A DNA stretch of 64,000 bases from Malus domestica (GCF_042453785.1 NC_091671.1:37649001-37713000); one strand, 5' to 3'. Positions 25,801 to 38,517 are shown, counted from the stretch's first letter. The notes: generated by a model not told the origin, from the letters alone. Made by a program: numbers and translations.

Positions 25801-25895
25801 AAACGATCTCCGAATTGAATGATTTGTTCAAAAATGATCTTAAGATGATGAGAAAAAGAATGAATGATTCTGATTATAATGTTTGTACGTTGAAG
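22868..25895. other. Intergenic region, no recognised gene
   Basis: AT-rich spacer downstream of D27. Overlapping minus-strand reading frames at 23516-23886 (for example VSWHLVFCLGEVQKATEEV) look less random than their surroundings, but I do not recognise them and they are not open beyond about 100 codons. An A/T array of AAAAATTTAAA type lies at 24893-24941, and a poly-A run is near 25665-25690. Confidence 0.5.
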
Positions 25896-26080
25896 AAGCA
25901 TTAATCTCAAGTGGTGGGCAAGGAGATTTGCATAGGAGAGGGACACAAGTATTTTCCTTACACGAAGGGTTAAGGAATAAATTTCTATCAAACTTGCTAT
26001 CCATGAGATTTGAACATCAGATCTCTTATTTACAAGCAAGTGAAGATGAATATATAACACTAGATTGTAGTACTAAGTGA
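25896..26080 (-). mobile_element. Diverged tRNA-type SINE
   Basis: On the minus strand it starts CACTTAGTACTACAATCTAGTG, a degraded form of the A-box head seen at 56286. A B-box-like TGTTCAAATCTCATGG follows. It matches the SINE family found elsewhere in the window. Confidence 0.5.
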
Positions 26081-26204
26081 CAAAAATAGACAAATTGAAA
26101 ACAACGAAATCCTCAAATGTGAACTCTAATGTTGTTCCCTATATGTGAGGCAAGTGACGGGTTGATCGGATGCACACAACTGACAACTGATGGATGCCAC
26201 TGTT

Positions 26205-26337
26205 AGGTATTCAAGCGATACTTCACATGTCATAATATAAGTGGAGGAAATGATATATTTTTTCTGTTTTACTCCACCTATTTTATGACTCTAGTTGTAC
26301 CCGCTTGAATACCGAACACTTCGTAAAAATTTCTCCA
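26205..26337. mobile_element. Diverged foldback MITE, family A-like
   Basis: The left part reads GGTATTCAAGCGATACTTCACATGTCATAATATAAGTGGAGG. The right part returns as CCTATTTTATGACTC then CGCTTGAATACC, an inverted copy, and ends in AAAAATTTCTCC. The ACATGTCATAATATAAGTG core is shared with the other family A copies. Confidence 0.6.
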
Positions 26338-28654
26338 AGTAGGAAGGGGACTTCACATATAAAACAGAGTCTTCCAGAGACAAATTACATTGGTAACAGA
26401 TGGGGATACATTAATCAAATGAGCTACTAGATGACCAGTGATTACTACCCATCGATGAATTCCAAAGGACCTTTATGCATAGGACCACGACCCCTTTGGT
26501 ATTAGGTTTTAGTTTTCATTGAGCATGCAGATACAGTAGAGTGCAAGTACAACTCATAGCCCAAGCCAATAATGCACTCACGTTACTTAGTCAAAATATT
26601 TCAAAAAAAAAGGAACTTTGCATCTGCAAAGAACCCTAGGAGGAGACAGCAATGGGGATGATGATGACAACCTACCAGAACACACGAAAATTCAAGTAAA
26701 TGTGGGCAAATGTGGTGGATTTATGAGGAAGTGAGAGCCACCATTCAATCAAAGAGAAGAAAATGATGGAAAAGTCGATGGCAGATGACCGGCATGTGGG
26801 CATTGCCAGACCACCCATCCACATCTCTTACACATTCATAGATAAGATTGTGCCCTTTTTACATGACAAAGACCCCCATCTTTCACTTGTTTTTTGACAA
26901 AGACCCTATTCTTTTTACTTGATTCATTTGTGCCTAGGGTGGGAGCAAGGGAATTTAATTGGAATGAATACGAGAGGCAAGAATACGAGTTGTTTGGTGG
27001 GATTAGCACCTCATACACATTCACTATTAGTTGTGTGTGTGTGTTTTTGTTTGTCGTAAGAGACGAAACAAACTCATCATATCATATATAGCCCATTGTT
27101 CTCGTCATTTTGAAATCTGGTTTAGTAGTCTATCAAAATTTAATCACATTTTTGAATGACGATGACCAAATTCCAATTGAATTGTAATAAAATTGTCATA
27201 AACAAATTTAGTGGATGGAGAGTTTATATATCGAACCTCTTTCAACCTTCAGAACAAAAGTACCACAAGATTAATATATAGTTAATATATTTACTCTGAG
27301 GTGGATTTATGTATTACTCTTTGCTCATACAATCATTTTGAGAGAGAGAGAGATGGATTGGCACCCCCTTCTATGTTAACAAACCCCACCAAATTCGAAC
27401 TTATATTTTTATTTTTTTTATTTTATAAATATCTTCCAAATTGAAATGATACAATTCAAAAACCATATGAACCCAACAAATATCAGTCATATTGCAAAAA
27501 AGAGAAGAAAAATAGATAACCTTTACATTATGGACAAGCGCATACCTATCAGAGAAAAATTTAAGTAGAAATGAACGATCAGCTCATCGGTAGGGAGCAC
27601 CAGTAACAAGAGTATGACTTTGATCTCAATATATCCAATTGCCCAAAGTTAGGCGTCTGATCAGGCAGGCTTATCGAGATTATTCTCTAGCCGGTCCAAA
27701 ATTTTGGCAAGTGAAAAAAGAATAATAAAAAGAGTTGAAAAAATAGTATTTGACTTTGAATGATTGATGGACCACAGAATTGAATAGGGTATCGGCTTGT
27801 TGCTGTAGATTATTACAACTTGAAAATAAAAACAGTGACAAAAATTAATGAAGTCATGAAGAAAAGCACGTGATCCAAATAATTAATTAAAATTTGAGGA
27901 CCATATTCTAATAAGGACTGTTTGATGAACTAATTTGAGCAGCACTCGTAAGCAAAAATAGGTAAAAAAAACACTTAAAATGAAGCAGTTAGAGTGCTTT
28001 TGAGATTCAAAAATATTTTTTCTAAAAACACTTTCAATTATTTTATAACCACGTCCAAAAGAATTGCAAGATGGGAGTGTAATGATAGCAGCAGCCATGG
28101 AATGTTTACTCATCACTTGAGACAAAAACATGTGCAATCAATCTTTTGCTTTATCGCTGAAAACATTGTCCTCTTTTCAGGCTCCCCCTTTTCCTTTTAC
28201 CCTTTTTGCACATGCCTGAGAGCAACTCATTTCCGGAACCGGATCCCTTGCAGATCCAATAAAATTGAGTTTGCGGAATTCGGACAGTTGAAATTTGATT
28301 CAACAGTTACAAATAGAAAATTATCTAAAAGTTATAATAATTATAACCATTGAATCAAATTTCAGCAGATCAGAACACCTCCTCAGCAGGCTCAATATAT
28401 ATGGATTCGAAAGAGATCCGGTTCCCACACATCCAACTTCCCACAGCATGTCCCAAAATATAATATTACAAATTACAGTAAACAACCATTTAATTTACAG
28501 ATTTTGCAAAACCAGATCGACCGTTGAATTTCTAATCTAAAAACAAACAAAAATTAAAAACTAAAGGATGATATTTTATATTTTAATTTGGATTATGATT
28601 TAAAAAGCGCGCCAAATGAAAACTTCAATTTTTTTTTTTGTTTTCCCTTTGCTT
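26338..28654. other. Intergenic region, no recognised gene
   Basis: AT-rich spacer between the repeat cluster and the LONGIFOLIA-like gene. Fragments resembling the TIR family C core (AAAACACTTTCAATTATTTT) occur near 28020. Short simple repeats (GT near 27040, GA near 27340) are present. No ORF has a recognisable domain. Confidence 0.5.
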
Positions 28655-31600
28655 TTAGAAGACCAACTTCCTACAAGGCGCCGAAACTTTGATATAACTG
28701 GTGGGAAAAGCGGCGAGATCTCGGATCGTTTCCCCGATCAAGTCCTTGAAAATGAGCCGTTCGATGTCCAAAACGGCGTCGGACATTTCGATGGAGCAAC
28801 CTCCCCATCCGTTGATCGCGTCGCCGGCAAGGTCCTTTTTCAACATCCCGCATATGACCTCGAACAAGTCCTCGGAGTCGTCCCTCTCCCGGATTCTCTG
28901 AAACTCGGACCAAGTTTCGGGCAAGGAAGTCTGCCACGAGACCGCCTTCCACGGCGGCAAGTGACGGTTTCGGTCTAGAATTTCGGTGACGGTGTCGAAA
29001 ATGATCCTTCTCTCGAGTGTTGACTCTTTGGAGGTCTCTTTTCCCTTGAAATGTTGCTTCTTTTCTAGTAATAGGAAAATGTCGGAGTCTTCCGGTAAGT
29101 AAGTGGAAGCCCGCAAGATCTCCGATACGTAGACGAAATCGCTGTCTTCGGATTCGGACTCAGTGCCCCACATTGCCTCCCCCCATATGTCTTCCATTTC
29201 AACTGTTTCATCAAACCAAAAATTAAATTAAATTAAATTCAACAACCAAACCAAACAAACCAAATTAAAATCCCTAATTACTAATAACCATAGCAAATGT
29301 CACGCTTCAATTCTGTACGGACTATCATACATGACACTAAGGGGTGGTTTGGGAGTGAGGTGCTTAAAAAAAAAAAAACACCCATGAAAAAAAGTTGTGA
29401 GGGTTTTAGGTGTTTGGTAAACTAAAAAAAATGGGTTTATTTTGGAAGCTGTTGTGAGAATAAGCTGAAATTAAAGGAAAAAGCTGAAGCTGCTATTTGC
29501 AGCTTTGGAAAACTGGTTTTTTTTCGAAGCACACGGAGCTACAATGCTCTTTTAATGAAAATACCTATTATCGGACTGTTTTTTTTTTTTTTTCCAAAAG
29601 CACTTTTACAAAAAAATTTATCAAACATTCTGCTGATTTATTTCACAACCGCTTATTCTCACAGCAGTTTTTTTTCAAAACACATCAATACCAAACCAGC
29701 CCTAAATTTGGTGGGTCATTGTCGTCGATTACAGTTAGGGGTATAACAAAACGGGGTCGTTTTCGGCCAGCATCACTATCACATAGTACAACACAACACA
29801 ACCACCTACCGACATCCCGTTAAGATGGAAACACCAATCAAATCAATCCACGTGTGATTAAGCATAGGAAAAGGCTGAGGTGGAAGAGTTTGGATCCTGG
29901 ATTTTTTTACGCCGATGTGCCAGGTATTTATTGGAAGGCATTGACTTTAACTGGAAATACTCACTGGGTGCAGAGTGCAGCACAAGAACAGGGTACTAGT
30001 AGACTAATGGTTAACCTAGAAGGCTAAAAGCAGAGCCTAGTTAAGTAGAGTACTCTTCTACACACAAATACTTACTATCTCAAGGCCACGTAGGCAACTT
30101 GAATACCACTTTCTTGCAACCGAAATGTCACATTAGCCGAAATGTCACATTAGAGATATTTGAATTGAAACATGCGTGGTCAAGTTGGAATGCATGACAT
30201 GACGGTGCGTGATTGAGTTTTCATGCAACTGGAATACCACACTAAAAACACATGGCATGACGATGCAAAATCAAACTTTCATGCAGCTAAATGACAAATT
30301 AGCAGCATCGCAAGCCAATCATGCATCGTCGTACAAGTAAGTTTTGTTTTGTTAAACAAAGTTTTTTTGTTCCACCGAAGCTAAGCGGGCAATTTAAAAC
30401 GCATGAAAATAATTGGTTTAGATAACGTGACGTCCCAAATGCAGGTAAGTGGGCAATCAAGTGGCCAATATATTGTTTACCTTTGAAATCAATGCTGCGT
30501 TTCATGACAGGCGAAGGCGACGATTCGTCCTTGTAAAACGACGAGTCGAGAACCGAGACAGGACTCGGTTGCAACTCAGCTATGCTGTGAAGCAACTTAT
30601 CACACCTCTCCAACAAACTCCTCCCTTCTTTGTACTCTTCCGCCTTCCACCTCTGCAGGATTAATTAACCAAAACCGTTAATCATAATTTACTTAATTAA
30701 CAAAAACTAATTACGTTAATTAAGCTTTTCATGATGATTAATGTACCTCTGTGTCGGCTTGTGACGAGGTGCTGTTCCTAATGCCGCTCTCTGACATGGT
30801 GGTGGACGATTCGTCCTCCGCCCGATGGAACACCTTTTCCTCACTTAGAGCAATCTCAACCGTTGGTTTCTTAATGTACCTGGGAGATCGATTCGTGGGC
30901 GTTTGATCTGGTCCTCTCGAACTGACTTTAGGAGAATGCACCGGAGATACTCTCCTCTGCTCCACCGAATCATTCCCCTTCCGCTGCGTTTCGATCGATA
31001 ACGGTCCTCCTCTCCGACTCGGACTCCTCACGCCGCCCTCTCGCGCGGCAGGACTCCTCCCTCTAGTCTGGCTCCGTGCATTCTCCGGCCGGTCGCGCCT
31101 AGGACTCACCGCAGGTGATACCTCGCCGTTTCGGCGAACTCCGGCTCTCGACCTAAATCCCGAATTTGGCGGCGGCGAGTCGTTTCCGAATATGGCCGCG
31201 CGGTGAACCGAGCTCGGCGATATGGACGGCTTCATCACTACGGTCGGCGACTGGAAGCTCCGATCGTAGAAGAAGTTTCTGGAATTAATCTGATTGGCAG
31301 CTTTCCTGGAGCGCAGGAGGCCTTTGAGCTGCAGAGCTTCGAAGATTTCCTTCAACGTCTCCAAATCTTTCGACGGCTCGTCGATTCCTCGCATCTTCAA
31401 CCGCTTCTCAATCTCGTTGTAAACGGAGGCTCTCTGCTTCGGCTCGGGGAAGAAGTCCGCCGAGTTGAAGAAGCACTTTCTCTGCGCCATTCCTTTGCTC
31501 TGAACCTTCGCATTGTTCTTCGGATCCGGCTGCCTCGGATAGGAACCCCGATTGGAGCACCGGTCGTCTTTGCCTACATTGCCGGAGAAATTATGGCCCT

Positions 31601-32462
31601 GCACATTCTGTGGCGGCGGTTGCTTCTGCTGGTAATTGTTGCCGTCGACGAACCGGTACTGGTTCAGGTCTCGGTTCACTCTGGATTCGGACGAAGACCT
31701 CCGGAGCTTAATCGGTTCCGGATCCGACTGCTGCAACGGTTCGAGTCCCATTAGCCTAGCGATAACGCTCGGTGATCGGTGTTGCTTGTCGCTATCGCTT
31801 CCTCCGTCGGCGGAGCTCCGACCGGCGGTTAGTATGGCGGTGTTTGTTCGAATCTCCCTCGGGTATAGGCTTCCCTTGGCGTCGACGGTGGCTCTGCTAT
31901 CCAGTGAGAGCCTCGGCGCTTCTCTGGAGAACTTCCACGAGGACCTCGTTCCTTCTTTGAATTCGAAAACTGGAAGCGGAAGAGGAGATTTCGGATGAGG
32001 TTCCGGTGACGGGGGAGCGCGAGTTTCTGGTGATGGAGATCGGAGATCCTTCGTCGGAGATGGAGATTGCTTCGATCGGTCCGGAGACGGTGCCGTCTCG
32101 TTCTGCAGTTGTTTTTCCAATTCTTTGGATATCTCCGGCGACATGGCCGACTCCGACTCTGGCGACGATACCACCGTCTGAGAGAGTCTCAATAAATGAG
32201 TTTCAATAAATGATATATTAAATGCAGTTAAATAGAAAGTACGAGAAGTGAAGATTGAAACTCTGGACATTTTCCAGGGAACCAAACAGATAATAAATGG
32301 AAAACTCACCGCCGAGGGAGGGAGGCGTTTGGTGGAGTAGAGGCGTTTTCCGTTGAGAAGCTGGTGGCGATCGAAGATCTGGAGGAAGCCAGCCATGCAC
32401 CCCATCTGTTTCTCTATCTGCTTCTCCAGGTTCTGTTCTTGCACCATTCTTCCAGTCGTCAT
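28655..32462 (-). CDS. LNG1-like: LONGIFOLIA / TON1-recruiting-motif (TRM) family protein
   Basis: LONGIFOLIA/TRM proteins bind the TON1-TRM-PP2A machinery and cortical microtubules and promote polar, longitudinal cell elongation. Four minus-strand exons: 32462-32310, 32177-30747, 30652-30481 and 29202-28655, with consistent phases, give 767 aa, somewhat shorter than Arabidopsis LNG1/2 (about 900 aa). Residues 19-38 show the family N-terminus (KQMGCMAGFLQIFDRHQLL). SPSVIARLMGLEPL (186-199) is the conserved DUF3741-type motif. The middle is Ser/Pro/Arg-rich and disordered, with a conserved EIEKRLKMRGI and LETLKEIFEALQLKGLL block. The C-terminus is DUF4378-like (RRIIFDTVTEIL, then ERLIFKDLIGETIRDLA). 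The ATG at 32462 was chosen over 32507 because it sits closer to the conserved block. Intron 3 contains a MITE at 29341-29702. Confidence 0.88.
29341..29702. mobile_element. PIF/Harbinger-like MITE in the LONGIFOLIA-like intron
   Basis: The inverted ends GGGGTGGTTTGGGAGTGA and (reverse strand) GGGCTGGTTTGGTATTGA bound 362 bp. It is flanked by TAA at 29338-29340 and 29703-29705, the 3-bp TWA target duplication typical of PIF/Harbinger. Inside are longer inverted stretches around GCTGTTGTGAGAATAAGC and GCTTATTCTCACAGCAG. Confidence 0.75.
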
Positions 32463-33164
32463 TTTTTTTTTCTCGGAAAATATTTCTCCCACTTTCCCTC
32501 TCTCCAAACACTATTTATGTTAATTTCGTCGCTCTCCCTCACTCACTCACTTTAGCTTAGATTTCTCCATAACCCTCTCTCTCTCTCTCACTGGCTACGC
32601 CCTTTATCTGTGTCTCCCGCTTTTCTGGTTCTTTTAAAGGGGTTGGCGGAGTTAATGGAAGGCCAAGATTGATATATTAAGGGCACGTTTGGTATTTTAT
32701 CTATAGTAAGGTTAAAAACGGTTTTCTAACAACTAGAAGTGTTTCTACAATTTGGCTAAAAAATTTAAAAGCGCTTATAAAATCCAGTGCTTCTTTCAAA
32801 GGCATTTTTTAGTACCTTATATGCATTTGAATTTTTAATAAGATTTTTGATGTGTTTCTAAGGACTTGTCTGGGATTGCACTAATTAGAGCTCAAATCAT
32901 TGTCTTAGCAAATCGTGTCGTGTTATGTCGTATTCATTATACATATAGTGTCGTTTCAAATCTATTATTTTAACAAATTCTTAACAGGTTATCTGATAAA
33001 CGACCTGAAAGTTGAGTTTGTTATTTCCACTTGATTTATGTTATAATTCTTTGTTTTTATTTAATTTATTCAATGCAATGTTCATAAATAAGATGAATGC
33101 ATAGTGAAGAAAAATGATGTGGATTAGCATGAAGAAATAAATTCAAATAATTACCATAATAGTT

Positions 33165-33366
33165 TGTTTGGAAGTGCTTTTAAATTGACTGAAAGCATTT
33201 TTGATGAAAGTGCTACTGAAACTAATCATTAATAAAAATGCAAGTAAATTCTGAAGAAAAAAAACATTTATGTACTTCTTACAAAAACCCCTTCAAGTGC
33301 TATTGAAATCTAGAAACAAATTCACTGAATGCACTTTTAATTATTTTGAAAGCACTTTCAAACCAA
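33165..33366. mobile_element. MITE, family C
   Basis: Inverted ends TTTGTTTGGAAGTGCTTTTA and ATTTTGAAAGCACTTTCAAACCAA bound about 200 bp. The same ends recur at 49161 and 57889. Confidence 0.65.
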
Positions 33367-33972
33367 CTCTAAATTTTTATTCAAAATGCTTAATGTGAGA
33401 GTTTTTGATAACGAATCGACGTTGGTGCCCTCAAGTCAAGGCAGTCAAGGGACGGGGGTTCTTAAAGAAACTGGGATTCTTAATTTTTGGAGAGTGGTTG
33501 CCTGCACCGAGAGAGCATGGACCTGCAGCCTGGACCCGCACCCGTGCCTCCGTGGGTGTGGGATGCATTATTTTTGCATGCACCCACTTGCTCGAACTGC
33601 GTACCCCCCACCACCTTTGAACGAACCCACGACTCGTTTGACTTAACACACGGCGGATGATCTCAGCCGTTGATTTCAGGCGGACAGGTGAGGGGAGTGG
33701 GAACACCTGCAGTTACTCCACCTTAGAGCCGGCTCTAGTGGGACATAACATAGTAAAATGAAACAGACAATAACGCGAATCACGAGGGGAGTTGAAGTTT
33801 ACAGCTGCAAATTTTCTTTAGTAATCGTAGTTCCCGTTTTAATAGTACGAGAAATGAATTGTCATGATAAAATTTAATAAATAAAAAGTGAGACTGTTGA
33901 AGGTAGATATAGAGGAATTTATATGATACTTCTCACGTGGTGTCTTAATCTACTAAAATAATATATGGTCAC
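33367..33972. other. Unrecognised GC-richer spacer
   Basis: About 350 bp (33400-33750) is clearly GC-richer than its surroundings and is Pro/Arg-coding-like on both strands, but no frame is recognisable. The remainder is AT-rich. Confidence 0.4.
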
Positions 33973-34085
33973 TTAGTACTATGGTTTGGTGGTATTTCTC
34001 TTCGCTTATAATTCAATACCAAATTAGATTGCCCATTGTGAGTTTTAGTCGAACTCCCTCTCCTCCTAGTGTAAAAATATTGATA
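33973..34085 (+). mobile_element. SINE with deleted B-box region
   Basis: It starts CACTTAGTACTATGGTTTGGTGGTATTTCTCTTCGCTTATAA, matching the head of the SINE at 56286, then skips the B box. It resumes at CAATACCAAATTAGATTGCCCATTGTGAG and TCCTCCTAGTGTAAAAATATTG. Confidence 0.6.
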
Positions 34086-34285
34086 TAATTTATACTTGTC
34101 AATGTTGTATTAGAACGGAAAGGCACATAATTGTGGACACATTCTGTATAATTAAGTCCTTTCAGGCTTAACGGTTTCTTTTCAATTGTTTTATTTTAGG
34201 GTACGTATACGTCTCATGTACGAATACTTATAAGTAAAATTTACTACACATAGCCACATGCCCCAATCAACGAGCTATAACACTG

Positions 34286-34325
<40 letters not shown>

Positions 34326-34440
34326 TTTTACAACGATATTATTTATACTAAAAAGAAGAGGGTTGGTGCTTTGCTTCATAATGAGTTATGTTGATTCACA
34401 AAATCAGTGAGGACTTTGGTACAACAGAAAGTATTAAGTT

Positions 34441-34900
34441 TGTGACATTCGTTAGATTGCTCTAGTCACTAGTGTGGATAAGTAAGTAAATGGATAGGGA
34501 CAGGGAAGCAAACACAAGATGTACGTGGTTCACCCAGATTGGCTACGTCCACGGAGCAGAGGAGTTTTCATTAATTGTGAAGGGTTACACAAGTACATAG
34601 GTTCAAGCTCTCCTTTAGTGAGTACTAGTGAATGATGTAGTACAAATGACATTAGGAAATATTGTGAGAGAATGATCTCTATTTATAGAAGAGAGTTTCT
34701 AGTTTAATTCTGACATTGACATGTGTCGTGTTATGATTGGCTTCTGATGTTGATACGTGTCGCGCTATGATTGGCTTCTGATATCGACACGTGTCGCACT
34801 GTAATTGGCCTCCTGGTTGGAGAGAAACTCTTTTGGGTCTTTGACGGTATAACGTTGATCGGTGCTTAATAATTTCAGAATTGGTCAAGTATGGTACAAA
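34441..34900 (-). mobile_element. LTR, probable solo or isolated copy
   Basis: On the minus strand it runs from TGTACCATACTTGACC to CTAACGAATGTCACA. A TATA box (CTATAAATAG, plus-strand positions 34679-34688) is followed by a leader and the U5-like segment GGGTGAACCACGTACATCTTG. The hexamer TAAGTT flanks it at 34435-34440 and 34901-34906, like a target duplication, although two extra bases separate the canonical terminus from it. Three 34-36 bp tandem copies with GACACGTGTCGC lie in U3 (about 34709-34812). Its R-U5 half is an inverted match to 43275-43512. Confidence 0.65.
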
Positions 34901-34984
34901 TAAGTTATAAATTACTTTGCTATAACGAACGGTGTTATTTACAAGTGTTTTTGTTGAGTACGAGTAGTAATCGAAACCATTGAG

Positions 34985-35320
34985 TACGTATCCTTACCAT
35001 AGTCCAACCCTTGCATTTGATCTTAACGAGAGGAGCCACTTGGCAACGGGGTGCCGACTCTTTTTGCCCCCGAAAACGGGACGTCGTGCTAACTCAATGT
35101 CACTAGTGGACGAACTTTACCTTGGAAATGTTAGGGCGCCACTTGGGTGATGGCCACGTGGAGGTTGTACGGAGATAGAGGTGGACAAGAGTCCGCGTAA
35201 GGACACACATATAGCGGGCTAGTGCCTGTAGGGGAGAATCAAGGGTAAGTAGCTAAAGCCCAGCAGTGGGGACGACATGCATAAAAGCACTGGAACTGTT
35301 TGCCACGTTTGTACGAGAGG
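34985..35320. other. Unrecognised GC-rich segment
   Basis: This segment is richer in G and C than anything near it and lacks long ORFs. It contains GGCAACGGGGTGCCGACTC and TTAGGGCGCCACTTGGGTG. I could not match it to a gene, organellar sequence or element I know. Confidence 0.4.
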
Positions 35321-35354
35321 TGGACGATGAGAGACTATTTTTATGTGCTTAGTA

Positions 35355-35485
35355 AATGAAACGGAGTATCACATGTCATTATATAAATAGATGAATATTT
35401 ATAAAATAATTTTTTCTAATTATACGATAATATGTAATGCTCTACTTCGTATTTTAAACACGCTGAAAAATCTTTTGTGGATCTC
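35355..35485. mobile_element. Foldback MITE, family A, diverged
   Basis: The core AACGGAGTATCACATGTCATTATATAAAT is mirrored on the right by ATACGATAATATGTAATGCTC and TACTTCGTATT, ending CACGCTGAAAAATC. The outer left end is poorly preserved. Confidence 0.6.
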
Positions 35486-36249
35486 TCGTGAATTAGGTGA
35501 AAATCTCTCGTGGATTAGGTGGGATGTGGCTCACCGCTTCAGAGTGGTGAGAGTTCCCAAGCAATCAACATTCTTCCTCAAAGGTGGAGGACGAGTGACT
35601 CAAATAATCATTTGATGCATAGTAGGCTTGACACATGGATTTATATATATATTAAGATTGAGCTGTCCAAAAGCACAAGAAACACGAAAAAAATTTACAT
35701 GTTACGTTGACGGTGTTCTGTTTTATGTAATGTAAAATCATTTTGCGAAGCATGACAAATTTGAAAAAGTTAGTGAAGATGTCCTTATTTTATGTAATTC
35801 TCTTGTTGTATAGCACAATTACATATGCACAAATGAAGGTCACGAGTAAATAGTAAATTGCTTTGGTGCTTATGATATTTTTCGTTAACTTATGACGTCT
35901 CGAGTTAAAATTTATCTTCACTTTTATTGGCCTAATTTAATTAATTAAAGATACAATCTAGGGAGAAAATAAAGGAATAATCAAGCAATTAACCAAATTA
36001 GCTAGCAAAGCATGTATACAAAAGTCAAATATGCATTTATGTGCAGAAGATATTTTTTGAATCACGACATGCTACGCGTGACTTACACGTTTTAAATGTA
36101 AATTGACAAAAGGAAAGTCAAATATTTGAAGTAAATGAATAATCTTAGATCATGCTATAAGAAACCCCTCATAAACCAATCAAAACAGCTGAATTCACAT
36201 AATAAAATCGGTCTCTATTGAATTTACATTAAGAATAGAGAAAATAATA

Positions 36250-36350
36250 TTTAATAAACAATTGATTGAATCACATTATTGCTAGCCCATTGTGAGGCTA
36301 AGCCCACCCCCTCCACCTTTATGTAGATAATATCATTTATTCAAAAAAAA
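36250..36350 (+). mobile_element. SINE 3' fragment
   Basis: TTGAATCACATTATTGCTAGCCCATTGTGAGGCTAAGCCCA, followed by ATGTAGATAATATCATTTATTC and an A-tract, is the tail of the SINE family. A shorter copy of the same tail is at 36485-36525. Confidence 0.55.
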
Positions 36351-36525
36351 AAAAACAATCATTTGACAACTAATTTAACCACATTATTATGCACATGCAA
36401 AAGACCTTTTTATAACTGGCATTATACGTCTCTTAAGATGTTTTGAACGTGTTTAAAAATAGAGAAAATAATATTTTATGAACAACGTATTGAATCACAT
36501 TATTGCTAGCCTATTGTGAGGTACT

Positions 36526-36943
36526 AATTATTAAAAAAAAAAAAGAAGTGTACAAAAAAATTAATTATTAAAAAAACACTGTTAAAATGACGAAAATATC
36601 CCGGCCACATTTGTTTTGGGTTTCTTTTGAAGTTTTTTGTTTGAGGGGTATTTTTGTCCACTTATTTTGGTGAAGCTTGTGACTCCAAAAAGGATTGTTA
36701 GCTTTATATATAAAGATATGAGGCACCATGAATGGAGAAAAGCATGATAAGTGTTGATGAAGGTTAATGCAAGGGAATTAAGAGGATTCACTTCACTGGC
36801 GATCATTAATCATGCATGTGGATATATACGAGGATAACTATTAACTAGTAAGAAATATACGTATAAGTTATAACATGATTAATTCATTAGGTAAGTCGAA
36901 TACAATTTTCATTTATAAGTGAAAAAAATATCATTAACCGTAA
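36526..36943. other. Intergenic, no gene recognised
   Basis: AT-rich spacer with no supported ORF. A 74-codon minus-strand frame at 36582-36806 has no recognisable signature. Confidence 0.45.
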
Positions 36944-37113
36944 GAGAAATGTTATTAAGACTCTCAAAGTGAGACTTTTCATGGACTTTCGGACATCTCA
37001 TAGTTTAACGTCAATTTTCGAGCTTATATTATAAAACATTATATAAAAAACATGAGGGAGCAGAGAATCCCTTCAAAGTTCCACTTTTGAGAGGATCTTC
37101 TCAACATTTCTCC
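36944..37113. mobile_element. MITE, family B, copy 1
   Basis: Inverted ends are GAGAAATGTTATTAAGACTCTCAAAGTGAG and its counterpart ending CTTCTCAACATTTCTCC. The interior has CTCATAGTTTAACG and ATTATAAAACATTATATAAAAAACATGAGG. Similar copies lie at 38868 and 47802. Confidence 0.7.
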
Positions 37114-37421
37114 AACCGTAATACTAGTTATTAGTCCGAGGACAATATATTTTATGCTAAAATATTTTTGTAGTTACACATTTTGATGTTTCCAATTGAT
37201 CAAGTAGGAGGTTACAAGTGACCACAATCATTTGTTGATGTGCTAAATATGCCACTTTCTATGTTCAGTAGCTTGCATTTTACGTAATAATTAAACACCA
37301 TATTAATTACCAATAATGTCATTATGTGCGTGCCCGTACTTGAACAAAGATCATTTCGGGGTCTCTGCCTTTCCCTTAATATCTCTTCTGGATTTCATCA
37401 ATTTTATCCATTTTAATGGCT

Positions 37422-37797
37422 TTTATCACAAATAATTTTTGAAATTGATTAAAGTTTTGATAGTTCAAAATCGATCAATTTCGTCTTTAAAATTTACTAT
37501 CACACATTAATTTGGTCATTTCATTTATACTCTATTGATTGATTAGTTAATGTGTTGACAAAACATGTATGTGGGTTCAATTTTTTTTTTTTTTTTTTTT
37601 TTACTTTACGTAACATATTAGTGAACGTATAAGACCTGCCTATATGCCTTATCAGCACATTAACGGTACAATTGACGAAATATAAACAAAATGATCAAAT
37701 TAATGTGAGGTAGTAAATTTCAAAAATGAAATTGATCGATTTTAAACTTGAAGGACCAAAATGAGAACTTAAACCAATTTCAAATAACTATTGCGAC
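37422..37797. mobile_element. Foldback element with about 110-bp terminal inverted repeats
   Basis: The left arm contains AATAATTTTTGAAATTGATT, CAAAATCGATCAATTTCGTC and ACATTAATTTGGTCATTT. The right arm returns AAATGATCAAATTAATGTG, GAAATTGATCGATTTTAAAC and CCAATTTCAAATAACTATTG. A poly-T run sits in the loop. The long TIRs suggest a Mutator-like non-autonomous element, but the superfamily is not proven. Confidence 0.65.
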
Positions 37798-38517
37798 AGA
37801 ACCCTTGTATTAAAAAATTCATATTTAGGGTTTACATTAAACTTGCTTAATTATCTGAGCAAAAAGTTAGCTCAAATTATCTGAGCAAAAAGTTAGGTGA
37901 AAATTATTAATATAATTGTCCAGGTGGTTTTGCTTAAGGTTGCAGCAAATATGTGCCTAAATACACGCACAATACTATGTATGGTTTACTAATTTTTATG
38001 TATCTTGGTCTTGATAAAATTGTGTCGAATCTGTTGAATCCATGGACCTTGCTTAAATTACAAGGCAAATGGAAATGTGGCTAATACCGTTGTCTGTTTA
38101 TTATTATAATTCTCTTTCTGTGTAGAGATTTTGCAAATTGCTGCACTTGCTTTGCAATCTGCAACTTGTTTAAGAAAATGCGGCATGAATTTGTGTATTT
38201 TTTTAACATAACCCAACCCAACTCATCAAACTTATCATTTTTAAATAACTCTAAACACATGCTTATATTGGTTGTTTTGGTTAAGGTGAGCGGTTGCTTC
38301 GCGTACATATCATCTATAGTTAAGTTTTTTTTGAGCTCTCGTCTTTAGAACGTGTCGAGAAATTTCATTCGTGCTTAATTTTCTTCAACTTTGTTTTTCT
38401 GTGAGGGAATTTTCTTATAACTTTGATAGAGTTTTATTATATCGACATAAAATGTTAATTAGGTTTACAATCACCTATTTAGGGAGACTTTTAGGTTTCT
38501 GATTTAGATTTGGTTAA

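Noticed and set aside
31203..31754. 183-codon plus-strand ORF
   Set aside because: It is a shadow of the Arg/Ser-rich exon 2 of the LONGIFOLIA-like gene on the other strand.
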